Shown: piece by piece, positions 6,868 through 12,030 of the stretch
Layout: each line of letters starts with the position of its first letter
Numbering within the stretch: the stretch's first letter is position 1
Made by a program: the position numbers and the translations under genes
Source: Gammaproteobacteria bacterium
GTDB lineage: Bacteria > Pseudomonadota > Gammaproteobacteria > Pseudomonadales > Pseudomonadaceae
Assembly (NCBI GenBank): GCA_012513235.1
Contig: JAAZCO010000162.1
Location: 1 to 12,030, forward strand
Length of the DNA: 12,030 nt
Direction: 5' to 3'
Notes under the pieces: model-generated
Seen by the model: only the letters and a program-made list of their open reading frames with translations
What the model was told of the DNA's origin: nothing
Database searches by the model: none

Positions 6868-7077
6868 ATGGAATATAAAGTTATTATTTATCAAGAAGGT
6901 ATGCTCGGCTCGCTGCTATTAGGCGGTTCTAAAGTCGACCCTGTGAGGTTTACTGATTTTTTAAATCAAAATGCTGCGCAAGGCTGGCGGGTGCAAACAA
7001 TGGAAAAAGATATACGCCGTATGCTGTTATTCTGGAAGCGCGAAGCCTATGTGGTCATTTTAGGAAGAGAAAAATGA
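6868..7077 (+). CDS. DUF4177 family small protein
   Basis: A 69-residue soluble protein beginning MEYKVIIYQEGMLGS, with the family pattern of an N-terminal strand (EYKVI), a short helix (FTDFLNQNAAQGW, about 28-40) and further strands (RVQTM, then YVVILGREK). This fits DUF4177, a small alpha/beta fold of unknown role. KDIRRMLLFWKREAYVVIL (47-65) is hydrophobic towards its end but reads as beta structure and not as a membrane helix. The ribosome site AAGGA is at 6857-6861. Its stop overlaps the start of the next gene as ATGA (7074-7077), so the two are translated as a coupled pair. The function is unknown. Confidence 0.8.
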   Translation: MEYKVIIYQEGMLGSLLLGGSKVDPVRFTDFLNQNAAQGWRVQTMEKDIRRMLLFWKREAYVVILGREK

Positions 7078-7286
7078 AATACGGCTCTATTGTTTGTACG
7101 CTGTTATTTATCTTGTCTGTGATTTTGGCTGTAGTGCAGATGTGGTTTGATATTATTGCTGCTGATGTTTTCTGGAAAATACAGCTGACCTTGGGTGGCT
7201 TCTTTATTATTGCTCTGGGAGTTACGCTGGTATTTAAAGAGTATTTAAGTGAGAAAGAATTGAAAAAGAAAGGTTATCTTGATTAA
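7074..7286 (+). CDS. Small two-helix membrane protein coupled to DUF4177
   Basis: A 70-residue protein with two hydrophobic helices (about 5-26 and 33-54) and a charged C-terminal tail, YLSEKELKKKGYLD. The tail's lysine content suggests a cytoplasmic location. I do not recognise a named family. AGGA at 7062-7065 lies inside the end of the DUF4177 gene, eight bases before the ATG, and the start overlaps the upstream stop by four bases. This close coupling suggests that the soluble DUF4177 product and this membrane protein work together, for example with the former held at the membrane. That is inference. No terminator is evident after the gene. Confidence 0.75.
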   Translation: MKYGSIVCTLLFILSVILAVVQMWFDIIAADVFWKIQLTLGGFFIIALGVTLVFKEYLSEKELKKKGYLD

Positions 7287-7438
7287 GCACTGACGGCCGA
7301 GCAGTTGATTTGCAGCCGATACCTTGCGCTATACATTCAGCCCTTAATCTCGAGTGCTGCTGACCTGCGATTTGAGGCTCGCTTCTGAATACTTGCAGTG
7401 TAAACTTGGGTTTAAATGCCTGCGCTAAATGCTATTTG

Positions 7439-7467
7439 TTGAGCGTTAGATCTATTTTGACTACAAT
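7439..7467 (+). promoter_or_regulatory. Sigma-70 promoter of the DUF3297 gene
   Basis: TTGAGC (7439-7444), a 17-base spacer and TACAAT (7462-7467) give near-consensus boxes at ideal spacing. Transcription would start around 7474, leaving a leader of about 23 bases before ATG 7497. It lies in the 210-base gap after the two-helix gene, where nothing else was identified. Confidence 0.65.
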
Positions 7468-7496
7468 AATGCACTTTTATTTATGCTGGATCCAAT

Positions 7497-7745
7497 ATGA
7501 ACGACACAACATCACGACCTGCTTTACCTGATCGCCTTTCGGGTCATCCTCATAGCCCGTACCATATTGCAGAAATTTTTGATCACAGTATTGGTATTCG
7601 TCTCAATGGCAAAGAACGTTTTGATATTGAAGAGTATTGCATCAGTGAGGGGTGGGTTAAATTCCCATCACCTAAAGCAAAAGACCGTCGTGGTCAGCCG
7701 CTGTTGATCACTTTGAAAGGAACTGTTGAAGCCTTTTATAAGTAA
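7497..7745 (+). CDS. DUF3297 family protein
   Basis: An 82-residue soluble protein recognisable across its length as DUF3297. The marks are LPDRLSGHPHSPYH near the start, GIRLNGKERFDIEEYCISEG (33-52) and KAKDRRGQPLLITLKGTVEAFY at the end. The family is conserved in proteobacteria and has no known function. A strong promoter (7439-7467) and a strong terminator (7776-7809) make it a single-gene transcription unit, probably well expressed. GGA at 7488-7490 sits six bases before the ATG. The protein is rich in basic residues and has no cysteine pair or transmembrane segment. The family call is firm and the role unknown. Confidence 0.9.
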   Translation: MNDTTSRPALPDRLSGHPHSPYHIAEIFDHSIGIRLNGKERFDIEEYCISEGWVKFPSPKAKDRRGQPLLITLKGTVEAFYK

Positions 7746-7775
7746 GTTATCAAGCCACACTATTAGTTTGCTTGA

Positions 7776-7809
7776 GCGGGTCTAAAGCCTTTTAGACCCG
7801 CCGTATTTT
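7776..7809 (+). terminator. Intrinsic terminator of the DUF3297 gene
   Basis: GCGGGTCTAAA (7776-7786) pairs perfectly over 11 bp with TTTAGACCCGC (7791-7801) around the loop GCCT. CGTATTTT follows, giving a short T-rich tail at 7804-7809. It lies 30 bases after the stop. Confidence 0.85.
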
Positions 7810-7910
7810 CTGATGACCATCTCTGTAGTATGTTGCTGTGCTGAGTACGGGGGGGTCTTGATCCTCTGTTACAGCCCATTCCCTTAGCGTTCTCTCTTGA
7901 TGTGTGACGC

Positions 7911-8513
7911 ATGAAAAAATTACTTTTTTGGTTGTTGATCATGACTGCAGGCTGGGCTGTGTATCAGCGTACGGGTCAGGTGCAGCTGGGTCCTGGTGTT
8001 ATGGCGCCGGCAGAACCACAACAACAGATGCTACAGACGCCTATCACTCAGCAGGTTGATGCTTATCAGTTGACTGAGTTGGCAAGTTTTAAGATTACTG
8101 CCAAAGTTTTAGCCAAGAAAAACTATAGTTTTGATCGTGGTGCGCAGTTGTCGCCGACAGACTTGGCTTTGGGCTGGGGCAGAATGTCGGATGAGAATGT
8201 GCTCGAGCAGATTAAAATCTCGCAATCTGGGCGGTTTTATTTTTGGCGGGTCGCTGCATTTCCAATTCCTCAGCGTGAGATAGAAACGCATAGCGCCAAT
8301 ATGCATGTGATTCCAGAGAATATCTCGGTCAAGCATGCGCTGGGTAAGGTGCGACCTGGCGATATTATTGAGATGTCAGGCAGTCTGGTGAATGTGCTGT
8401 CTACTGACAATCAGTGGCGTTGGCGCTCTTCATTGACGCGCGAAGACACTGGTGGCGGTGCCTGTGAGTTGATCTGGGTGAAGAGTCTGCGCATAGTGAC
8501 ACCCAAGACTTAA
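7911..8513 (+). CDS. Membrane-anchored conserved hypothetical protein
   Basis: A 200-residue protein with an N-terminal hydrophobic anchor or signal sequence (MKKLLFWLLIMTAGWAVY, 1-18), then a periplasmic or membrane-tethered domain. Conserved-looking blocks are LSPTDLALGWGRMSD (80-94), ISQSGRFYFW (103-112), HSANMHVIP (127-135), RPGDIIEMSGSLV (148-160) and REDTGGGACELIWV (177-190). I recall this set of motifs from an unnamed family in other proteobacteria, but cannot give a Pfam number or function. There is one lone cysteine (C185). No clear ribosome site precedes ATG 7911. The stop TAA shares its last base with an ATG of the next frame (8513), although phhB more likely starts at 8531, so co-transcription with phhB is probable. 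Confidence 0.75.
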   Translation: MKKLLFWLLIMTAGWAVYQRTGQVQLGPGVMAPAEPQQQMLQTPITQQVDAYQLTELASFKITAKVLAKKNYSFDRGAQLSPTDLALGWGRMSDENVLEQIKISQSGRFYFWRVAAFPIPQREIETHSANMHVIPENISVKHALGKVRPGDIIEMSGSLVNVLSTDNQWRWRSSLTREDTGGGACELIWVKSLRIVTPKT

Positions 8514-8530
8514 TGTGTGTAGAGGTGTAT

Positions 8531-8827
8531 ATGCTAGAAAAATACAGTCAAAGCCAAATTGATACAGCGCTGGCCAAGCTCAATCACAGCGCTGAGCAAC
8601 CTTGGAGTATTCAGGACGATAAGCTCTATAGGGCTTTTAAGTTTACGGATTTTATTGCTGCGTTTGGTTTTATGAGTCAAGTGGCGATGCTCGCTGAGAG
8701 AGCTGATCATCACCCAGAATGGTTCAATGTGTATAACAAGGTAGCCATCAGTCTCACCACTCACGATGCCGGTGGTATCTCTAAAAGAGATTTTGCTTTG
8801 GCCTATGAAATATCACAGCTTATTTAA
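8531..8827 (+). CDS. phhB: Pterin-4a-carbinolamine dehydratase
   Basis: Dehydrates 4a-hydroxytetrahydrobiopterin to the quinonoid dihydropterin, regenerating the cofactor of phenylalanine hydroxylase in the cytoplasm. The 98-residue product is of usual length. The active-site block DHHPEWFNVYNKVAISLTTHD puts the catalytic histidines at H60, H61 and H78, and GGISKRDFALA follows as in the family. ATG 8531 is preferred because AGAGGT (8521-8526) precedes it closely. The ATG at 8513 would add MCVEVY and overlaps the upstream stop without a ribosome site. No phenylalanine hydroxylase gene (phhA) is in the window, so either it lies elsewhere or this enzyme serves another pterin. The transcript ends at the hairpin at 8882-8922. 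Confidence 0.93.
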   Translation: MLEKYSQSQIDTALAKLNHSAEQPWSIQDDKLYRAFKFTDFIAAFGFMSQVAMLAERADHHPEWFNVYNKVAISLTTHDAGGISKRDFALAYEISQLI

Positions 8828-8881
8828 TCCAATGGGCGAGGGCGCTCTGCAGCGGTCGTCAATGCCCCAAGGATGCTGTGC

Positions 8882-8922
8882 AAAACTATTTGATGCTTAC
8901 TCTGTCTGCTCAAATAGTTTTT
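8882..8922. terminator. Bidirectional terminator between phhB and the DUF1971 gene
   Basis: AAAACTATTTGA (8882-8893) pairs perfectly over 12 bp with TCAAATAGTTTT (8910-8921) around a 16-nt loop. The T run 8918-8922 serves the plus strand. The AAAA at 8882-8885 serves the minus strand. The DUF1971 stop codon (8897-8899) lies in the loop, and its last codons form one arm. Confidence 0.75.
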
Positions 8923-9277
8923 CAATGGGTTTGTTATGAATGCGTGAGCTTTTAAATAGCGCTTTACTTTGGGTGTCGGGTTCTGCCCAGAAGTTGATAT
9001 TAAACTGTGCATCATCGCTTAACTCGACGCGGTGCCAATATTGGGGTGGGCTCACTGCAAACTCGCCGGCCTGAATCACCACGGTTTTTTCTGGTGTGGT
9101 GTCTGCTTCATTAGCAAAGCCGTAAAAGGTCACAGTGCCTTGCATCACACAAATTTGTCCATAAACGCCTGCAGCGGTGTTGTGATGGGTGAGTAGTGCT
9201 GAGGGAATATTGTCTTTGGTAAAAAAGTGCGTCGAACGTCTGATTTTCCAGTGGCTGGGTACAATTAAATCACTCAT
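8897..9277 (-). CDS. DUF1971 (TehB-like) small cupin protein
   Basis: A 126-residue single-domain protein matching DUF1971, a cupin found alone or fused to TehB-type methyltransferases and loosely linked by that name to tellurite resistance. Visible marks are IPSALLTHHNTAAGVYGQICV (24-44, with H31 and H32), AGEFAVSPPQYWHRVELSDD (70-89, with H82) and FNINFWAEP. The histidines are in positions suited to metal binding in a cupin barrel. No methyltransferase is adjacent. The start at 9277 is firm: AGGAGT (plus-strand ACTCCT, 9282-9287) lies just upstream. It is divergent from the DUF1090 gene across an 86-base gap that probably holds both promoters. A role in tellurite resistance should not be assumed. 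Confidence 0.88.
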   Translation of the reverse strand: MSDLIVPSHWKIRRSTHFFTKDNIPSALLTHHNTAAGVYGQICVMQGTVTFYGFANEADTTPEKTVVIQAGEFAVSPPQYWHRVELSDDAQFNINFWAEPDTQSKALFKSSRIHNKPIEKLFEQTE

Positions 9278-9363
9278 GGTAACTCCTCGTGGTATGGGTT
9301 TTGTTCTGCTAGTCGTATACTCAGACTAACTCGTTCGTTTTGCAAAATTCAAGGATCAGCCTA

Positions 9364-9771
9364 ATGAAAAATCCCTTTCAACTATTATTACCTACTGCTG
9401 CTTTGGCGGGAGTTGTGTTGCTGTTGGCCTCGAATACGGTACTGGCATCGGCGGCTTGCAGTCATGTGAGCGGTTGTGAGCGAAAAATCTGTGAAATGGA
9501 GCGTCAGTTAGATATCGCAGAGTCAATGGGTAATCAGCATAAAGTGGCTGGCTTAAACAGATCGTTAAAGCGTGTAGAGGACAATTGTACTGATCGCGGT
9601 TTAAACAGTGATCGACGTGAAAAAATTGCCGAGAGCAAACAGGATATCGCTGATTATCAAGCTGATCTGCACGAAGCTCAGCGGCGTGGTAAAACAGATA
9701 AAGTACATAAGTACCAGCGCAAAATTGATAAAGAGCAGAGAAAGCTGCAGCAACTAGAGCGAGATTTGTAA
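9364..9771 (+). CDS. DUF1090 (YqjC-like) periplasmic protein
   Basis: A 135-residue secreted protein with a signal peptide (hydrophobic about 6-28, likely cleavage after VLASA at 30). C32 is not preceded by a proper lipobox, so it is probably soluble and not a lipoprotein. The mature part is a charged helical protein with C32, C38, C43 and C75. It shows the DUF1090 pattern C-x4-ICEMERQLDIAESMGN, KVAGLNRSL and CTDRGL, then a long amphipathic coiled-coil-like helix (about 84-133, rich in K, R, E, Q). E. coli YqjC is the known relative and has no defined function. ATG 9364 has AAGGA at 9351-9355. An in-frame TTG at 9340 is rejected as start. No clear terminator follows. Confidence 0.88.
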   Translation: MKNPFQLLLPTAALAGVVLLLASNTVLASAACSHVSGCERKICEMERQLDIAESMGNQHKVAGLNRSLKRVEDNCTDRGLNSDRREKIAESKQDIADYQADLHEAQRRGKTDKVHKYQRKIDKEQRKLQQLERDL

Positions 9772-9972
9772 CTCTGGGGGTGGACTTCCTGTCACGCAGT
9801 GGCTAGCAGCCCTGCAGTCGCTGAGTAACCCCGCCTGTTAAGCCTGAGGCCTGTGCGTGATACTAGCGAGAGAAAACCGTCTAGCGTACAGGCTAGCCTT
9901 AATTGCTTTGTAGAATCCCTTCAGTGCTTTAGACTTGTTAGCCTAATTAGACACATATGTTTAAGGACACCG
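9772..9972. other. Intergenic leader before brnQ
   Basis: About 200 bases without a called gene. The brnQ frame stays open upstream to 9853, but the added residues are polar and atypical. A direct repeat TTAGAC occurs at 9929-9934 and 9947-9952. CTAGC/GCTAG form a short stem near 9881-9895. GGGGGT near 9775 and ACCCC near 9828 could pair weakly. I see no leucine-rich leader peptide and no confident promoter. TAGAAT (9911-9916) is a -10-like string without a -35. Confidence 0.35.
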
Positions 9973-11301
9973 ATGAATACCTCAACAGCGACATCACCCT
10001 ACTTAAGTCGGCGTGATGTTTTTGCACTGGGCTTTATGACCTTTGCACTGTTTTTAGGCGCGGGCAATATTATCTTTCCTGCTGAGTCAGGATTAGCTGC
10101 TGGCGATACAGTCTGGCGCGCAGCGCTGGGCTTTTTGATGACGGGTGTGGGCTTACCCTTATTGACAGTGGTTGCGCTGGCGCGAGTGGGCGGTGGGTTA
10201 ACTGCCTTAACCCAGCCTTTAGGACGCATCGCAGGGACTGCACTGGCAATGGCTGTGTATTTAGCTATTGGTCCTTTTTTTGCTACGCCGCGTACTGCAG
10301 TAGTGTCGTATGAAATCGGTGTGGTGCCGTTTTTTGGTAGCAGCAGTGGCGGATTACTGCTCTATTCCACCTTATATTTTGCTTTGGTACTGCACCTTGC
10401 GATTACTCCAAATAAAATCATTGACCGTATCGGTACTCTAATTACCCCTGTGCTGCTGCTGGCATTGGCGGTGTTGGGCGGTGCGGCTTTCTTTAAGCCG
10501 GCCGGTGATGTGGGGCAGGCCATTGCCATCTATCAAGAAGAAGCCTTCTTGCAGGGCTTTTTGCATGGTTATCTGACTATGGATGCTTTGGGCGCTTTAG
10601 CCTTTGGTGTGGTGATTGCTAGTGCATTGCGCAGTAAAGGTGTGCAGTCAGAGCGATTGGTTACGCGTTACTCGATTTATGCGGGCTTAATTGCTGCGCT
10701 GGGTTTATCGGCCGTGTATGTATCATTGTTTTATTTGGGTGCTACCAGTCAAGGTATTGCCAGTGAAGCGCAAAATGGCGGTCAGGTTTTAGCCATTTAT
10801 GTACAGCATGTGTTTGGGCCGGTGGGTAATTTACTTTTAGCCTTAGTGATTGCTTTAGCGTGCTTAACCACAGCGGTCGGTTTGTTAGTAGCCTGTGGTG
10901 AGTTTTTTAATAGCTTATTCAACATTGCTTATAAGCATGTGGTGATCTTTTTTGTGCTGTTTAGTTGGCTGGTATCTAACCAAGGCTTGCAGCAGTTAAT
11001 TAAAGTATCAGTGCCCGTGCTAACTGGTTTGTACCCTTTAGCAATTGTTTTAGTGGTGCTCAGCTTGCTCAATCGCTGCTGGAAATCCAGTGCTTTAATC
11101 TTTCGCGGCACCATGCTGGTTACCTTAGTGTTTGGCTTAGTGGATGGTTTATCAGCGGCAGGCTTTTCAGCTTGGGTACCGGACATGTTTAGCCGTTTAC
11201 CTTTAGCAGAACAACAAATGGGCTGGTTGCTACCCAGTGCTGTAGTGGTCTTGGTGTTGGTGGTGATTGATCGTTATCAGGCGCGTACAACCGCCACCTA
11301 A
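9973..11301 (+). CDS. brnQ: Branched-chain amino acid:cation symporter BrnQ
   Basis: An inner-membrane carrier importing leucine, isoleucine and valine with Na+ or H+ (LIVCS family). The 442-residue product is close to E. coli BrnQ (439) and has about 12 hydrophobic helices. Family hallmarks are FALFLGAGNIIFPAESG in helix 1 (about 24-40) and AIGPFFATPRTAVVSYEIGV (98-117), followed by GYLTMDALGALAFGVVI (about 199-215). ATG 9973 is chosen for its AAGGA at 9963-9967, five bases upstream, and because relatives begin just before the first helix; the longer 482-residue frame is rejected. The stop codon sits in a 15-bp perfect inverted repeat (11285-11318), and the gene converges with the photolyase gene. 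No amino-acid biosynthesis genes are nearby. Confidence 0.95.
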   Translation: MNTSTATSPYLSRRDVFALGFMTFALFLGAGNIIFPAESGLAAGDTVWRAALGFLMTGVGLPLLTVVALARVGGGLTALTQPLGRIAGTALAMAVYLAIGPFFATPRTAVVSYEIGVVPFFGSSSGGLLLYSTLYFALVLHLAITPNKIIDRIGTLITPVLLLALAVLGGAAFFKPAGDVGQAIAIYQEEAFLQGFLHGYLTMDALGALAFGVVIASALRSKGVQSERLVTRYSIYAGLIAALGLSAVYVSLFYLGATSQGIASEAQNGGQVLAIYVQHVFGPVGNLLLALVIALACLTTAVGLLVACGEFFNSLFNIAYKHVVIFFVLFSWLVSNQGLQQLIKVSVPVLTGLYPLAIVLVVLSLLNRCWKSSALIFRGTMLVTLVFGLVDGLSAAGFSAWVPDMFSRLPLAEQQMGWLLPSAVVVLVLVVIDRYQARTTAT

Positions 11302-11318
11302 ACAGGTGGCGGTTGTAC
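11285..11318. terminator. 15-bp perfect hairpin over the brnQ stop codon
   Basis: GTACAACCGCCACCT (11285-11299) pairs without mismatch with AGGTGGCGGTTGTAC (11304-11318) around AAAC. The 5' arm encodes the last residues (TTAT) and the first base of the TAA stop (11299-11301). There is no T tract, so it is unlikely to terminate by itself in the usual way. It may protect the 3' end or block opposing transcription. Confidence 0.6.
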
Positions 11319-11349
11319 TGCCCAGTCTGCCTGATTAAGACTGGGCAGT
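11317..11349. terminator. 12-bp perfect hairpin over the photolyase stop codon
   Basis: ACTGCCCAGTCT (11317-11328) pairs perfectly with AGACTGGGCAGT (11338-11349) around a 9-nt loop that contains the photolyase stop (11335-11337, minus strand). The last four photolyase codons (TAQS) form one arm. It overlaps the brnQ hairpin by two bases and also lacks a T tract. Confidence 0.6.
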
Positions 11350-12030
11350 GCTTGCCAAGTCTTTAAAAGCTTGAATGGCCCGTTGACGGGTTGCTGATAA
11401 ATCAACCATTTGCTTGGGGTAGTCAGCGGTGCCAAATAACCCTGAAAGCAGCTTGGGCTGATGAATCTCTTTAGCGCTGAGATGCTTGAGTTCAGGCACC
11501 CAGCGGCGAATAAAATCACCATTAGGATCAAAGCGCTGTGATTGGCTGATGGGGTTAAATACACGAAAGTAAGGTGAGGCATCGGTACCTGTGGAGGCGC
11601 TCCACTGCCAGCCGCCATTGTTGGCTGCTAAACAGCCATCAATGAGATGCTGCATAAAAAAGCGCTCACCTTCGCGCCAATCAATCAGTAGATTTTTCGT
11701 TAGAAACATCGCCACAATCATACGTAAACGGTTATGCATCCAGCCGGTGGCTAAGAGCTGGCGCATGGCGGCATCGATAATCGGAATACCAGTGCGGCCT
11801 TCTTGCCAAGCGAGCAGCTCTTTAGGTGAGTGACGCCAGGCCAACGCTTCAGTCTCCGGTTTAAAAGCACGGTGGCGCGAAACCTGTGGGTAACCGACTA
11901 AGATATGCACATAGAACTCACGCCATAATAGCTCGCTAATCCATGTCACTACGCCTTGGTTACCCGTAGCAAACTCCCCTTGATTTGCCGCTAAGGCTGC
12001 ATGTAAACATTGGCGAATGGAGATCACCCC
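11335..12030 (-). CDS. phrB: Deoxyribodipyrimidine (CPD) photolyase, class I, C-terminal part
   Basis: Repairs UV-induced cyclobutane pyrimidine dimers using blue light and reduced FAD. The gene runs off the right edge; about 232 C-terminal codons are present, essentially the FAD-binding domain, out of a usual total of about 470. Counting from codon 12025-12027, W35 in ELLWREFY matches the dimer-contacting W277 of E. coli PhrB. W64, W117 (IDWREGE) and W140 (GGWQW) match the electron-transfer triad W306, W359 and W382. N136 in AANNGGW matches N378 near the flavin. GWMHNRLRMI and TGTDASPYFRVFNP are also intact. The frame continues past the window edge, so the GTG at 12027 is not the start. Neighbours beyond the edge cannot be judged. 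Confidence 0.95.
   Translation of the reverse strand, partial: GVISIRQCLHAALAANQGEFATGNQGVVTWISELLWREFYVHILVGYPQVSRHRAFKPETEALAWRHSPKELLAWQEGRTGIPIIDAAMRQLLATGWMHNRLRMIVAMFLTKNLLIDWREGERFFMQHLIDGCLAANNGGWQWSASTGTDASPYFRVFNPISQSQRFDPNGDFIRRWVPELKHLSAKEIHQPKLLSGLFGTADYPKQMVDLSATRQRAIQAFKDLASTAQS

Noticed and set aside
6697..6894. Minus-strand 65-codon frame between arfB and the DUF4177 gene
   Set aside because: It starts with TTG inside the DUF4177 coding region, has no ribosome site and uses many ATA/AGA codons unlike its neighbours. The translated text is protein-like but I cannot match it to any family.
8897..9277. Tellurite-resistance gene call (tehB) for the DUF1971 protein
   Set aside because: Only the small cupin domain is present. 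There is no methyltransferase domain or neighbour, so the resistance label would be borrowed from fusion proteins.
9853..9972. In-frame upstream extension of brnQ beginning with GTG
   Set aside because: The extra 40 residues are polar and unlike BrnQ N-termini. ATG 9973 has a good AAGGA at proper distance.
9957..10016. Twenty-codon frame overlapping the brnQ start, considered as a leader peptide
   Set aside because: It lacks a run of leucine, isoleucine or valine codons, overlaps the brnQ start region, and no alternative hairpins accompany it.
11591..11833. Plus-strand 80-codon frame within the photolyase gene
   Set aside because: It lies antisense to strongly conserved photolyase sequence and has no family match. 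It is a shadow frame.
1..12030. Mobile element, prophage, defence island, CRISPR array or structured RNA gene
   Set aside because: No transposase, integrase, terminal repeats, regularly spaced repeats or recognisable tRNA or riboswitch was found on either strand. The content is ordinary chromosomal genes.

Overview
The window looks like a chromosomal segment from a gammaproteobacterium related to Pseudomonadaceae but of moderate GC. This is inferred from the gene families (SucC/SucD, DUF3297, DUF1090, DUF1971, CynX-type transporter, PAS-GGDEF cyclase, BrnQ, class I photolyase) and from codon use that is less GC-biased than in typical Pseudomonas. I see no insertion sequence, integrase, phage gene, tRNA, rRNA or CRISPR array. 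This is core or near-core genome, not an island.

Layout. 1-1124: the 3' end of sucC and complete sucD (succinyl-CoA synthetase, TCA cycle), overlapping by ATGA and closed by a clear intrinsic terminator. 1161-1428: a gene-free leader with a short palindrome. 1429-2724: a soluble PAS-PAS-GGDEF diguanylate cyclase. 2809-4082: an HdeD-type membrane protein, a cysteine-rich YkgJ-like protein and a 72-aa membrane protein. The two membrane-protein genes share an identical 12-nt ribosome-binding leader. 4190-4939: an AlkB-type dioxygenase. 4972-6657, minus strand: arfB (ribosome rescue) followed by a CynX/NimT-type transporter. 6868-7286: a tightly coupled pair, DUF4177 protein plus a two-helix membrane protein. 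7497-7745: a DUF3297 gene with its own good promoter and terminator. 7911-8827: a membrane-anchored conserved hypothetical gene followed by the pterin dehydratase gene (phhB). 8897-9277, minus strand: a DUF1971 cupin, converging on phhB at a hairpin terminator. 9364-9768: a periplasmic DUF1090 protein. 9973-11301: brnQ, converging on 11335-12030, the C-terminal part of a CPD photolyase gene (phr) cut by the window edge. Two abutting perfect hairpins span the stop codons of brnQ and phr.

The genes mostly act independently: central metabolism, c-di-GMP signalling, alkylation and UV damage repair, ribosome rescue, transport and small envelope proteins. I found no convincing undescribed multi-gene system. 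The most worthwhile observations are a LOV-lineage PAS domain that has lost its photoactive cysteine, the paired stop-codon hairpins between brnQ and phr, the shared leader of the two membrane-protein genes, and the uncharacterised DUF4177/two-helix operon.
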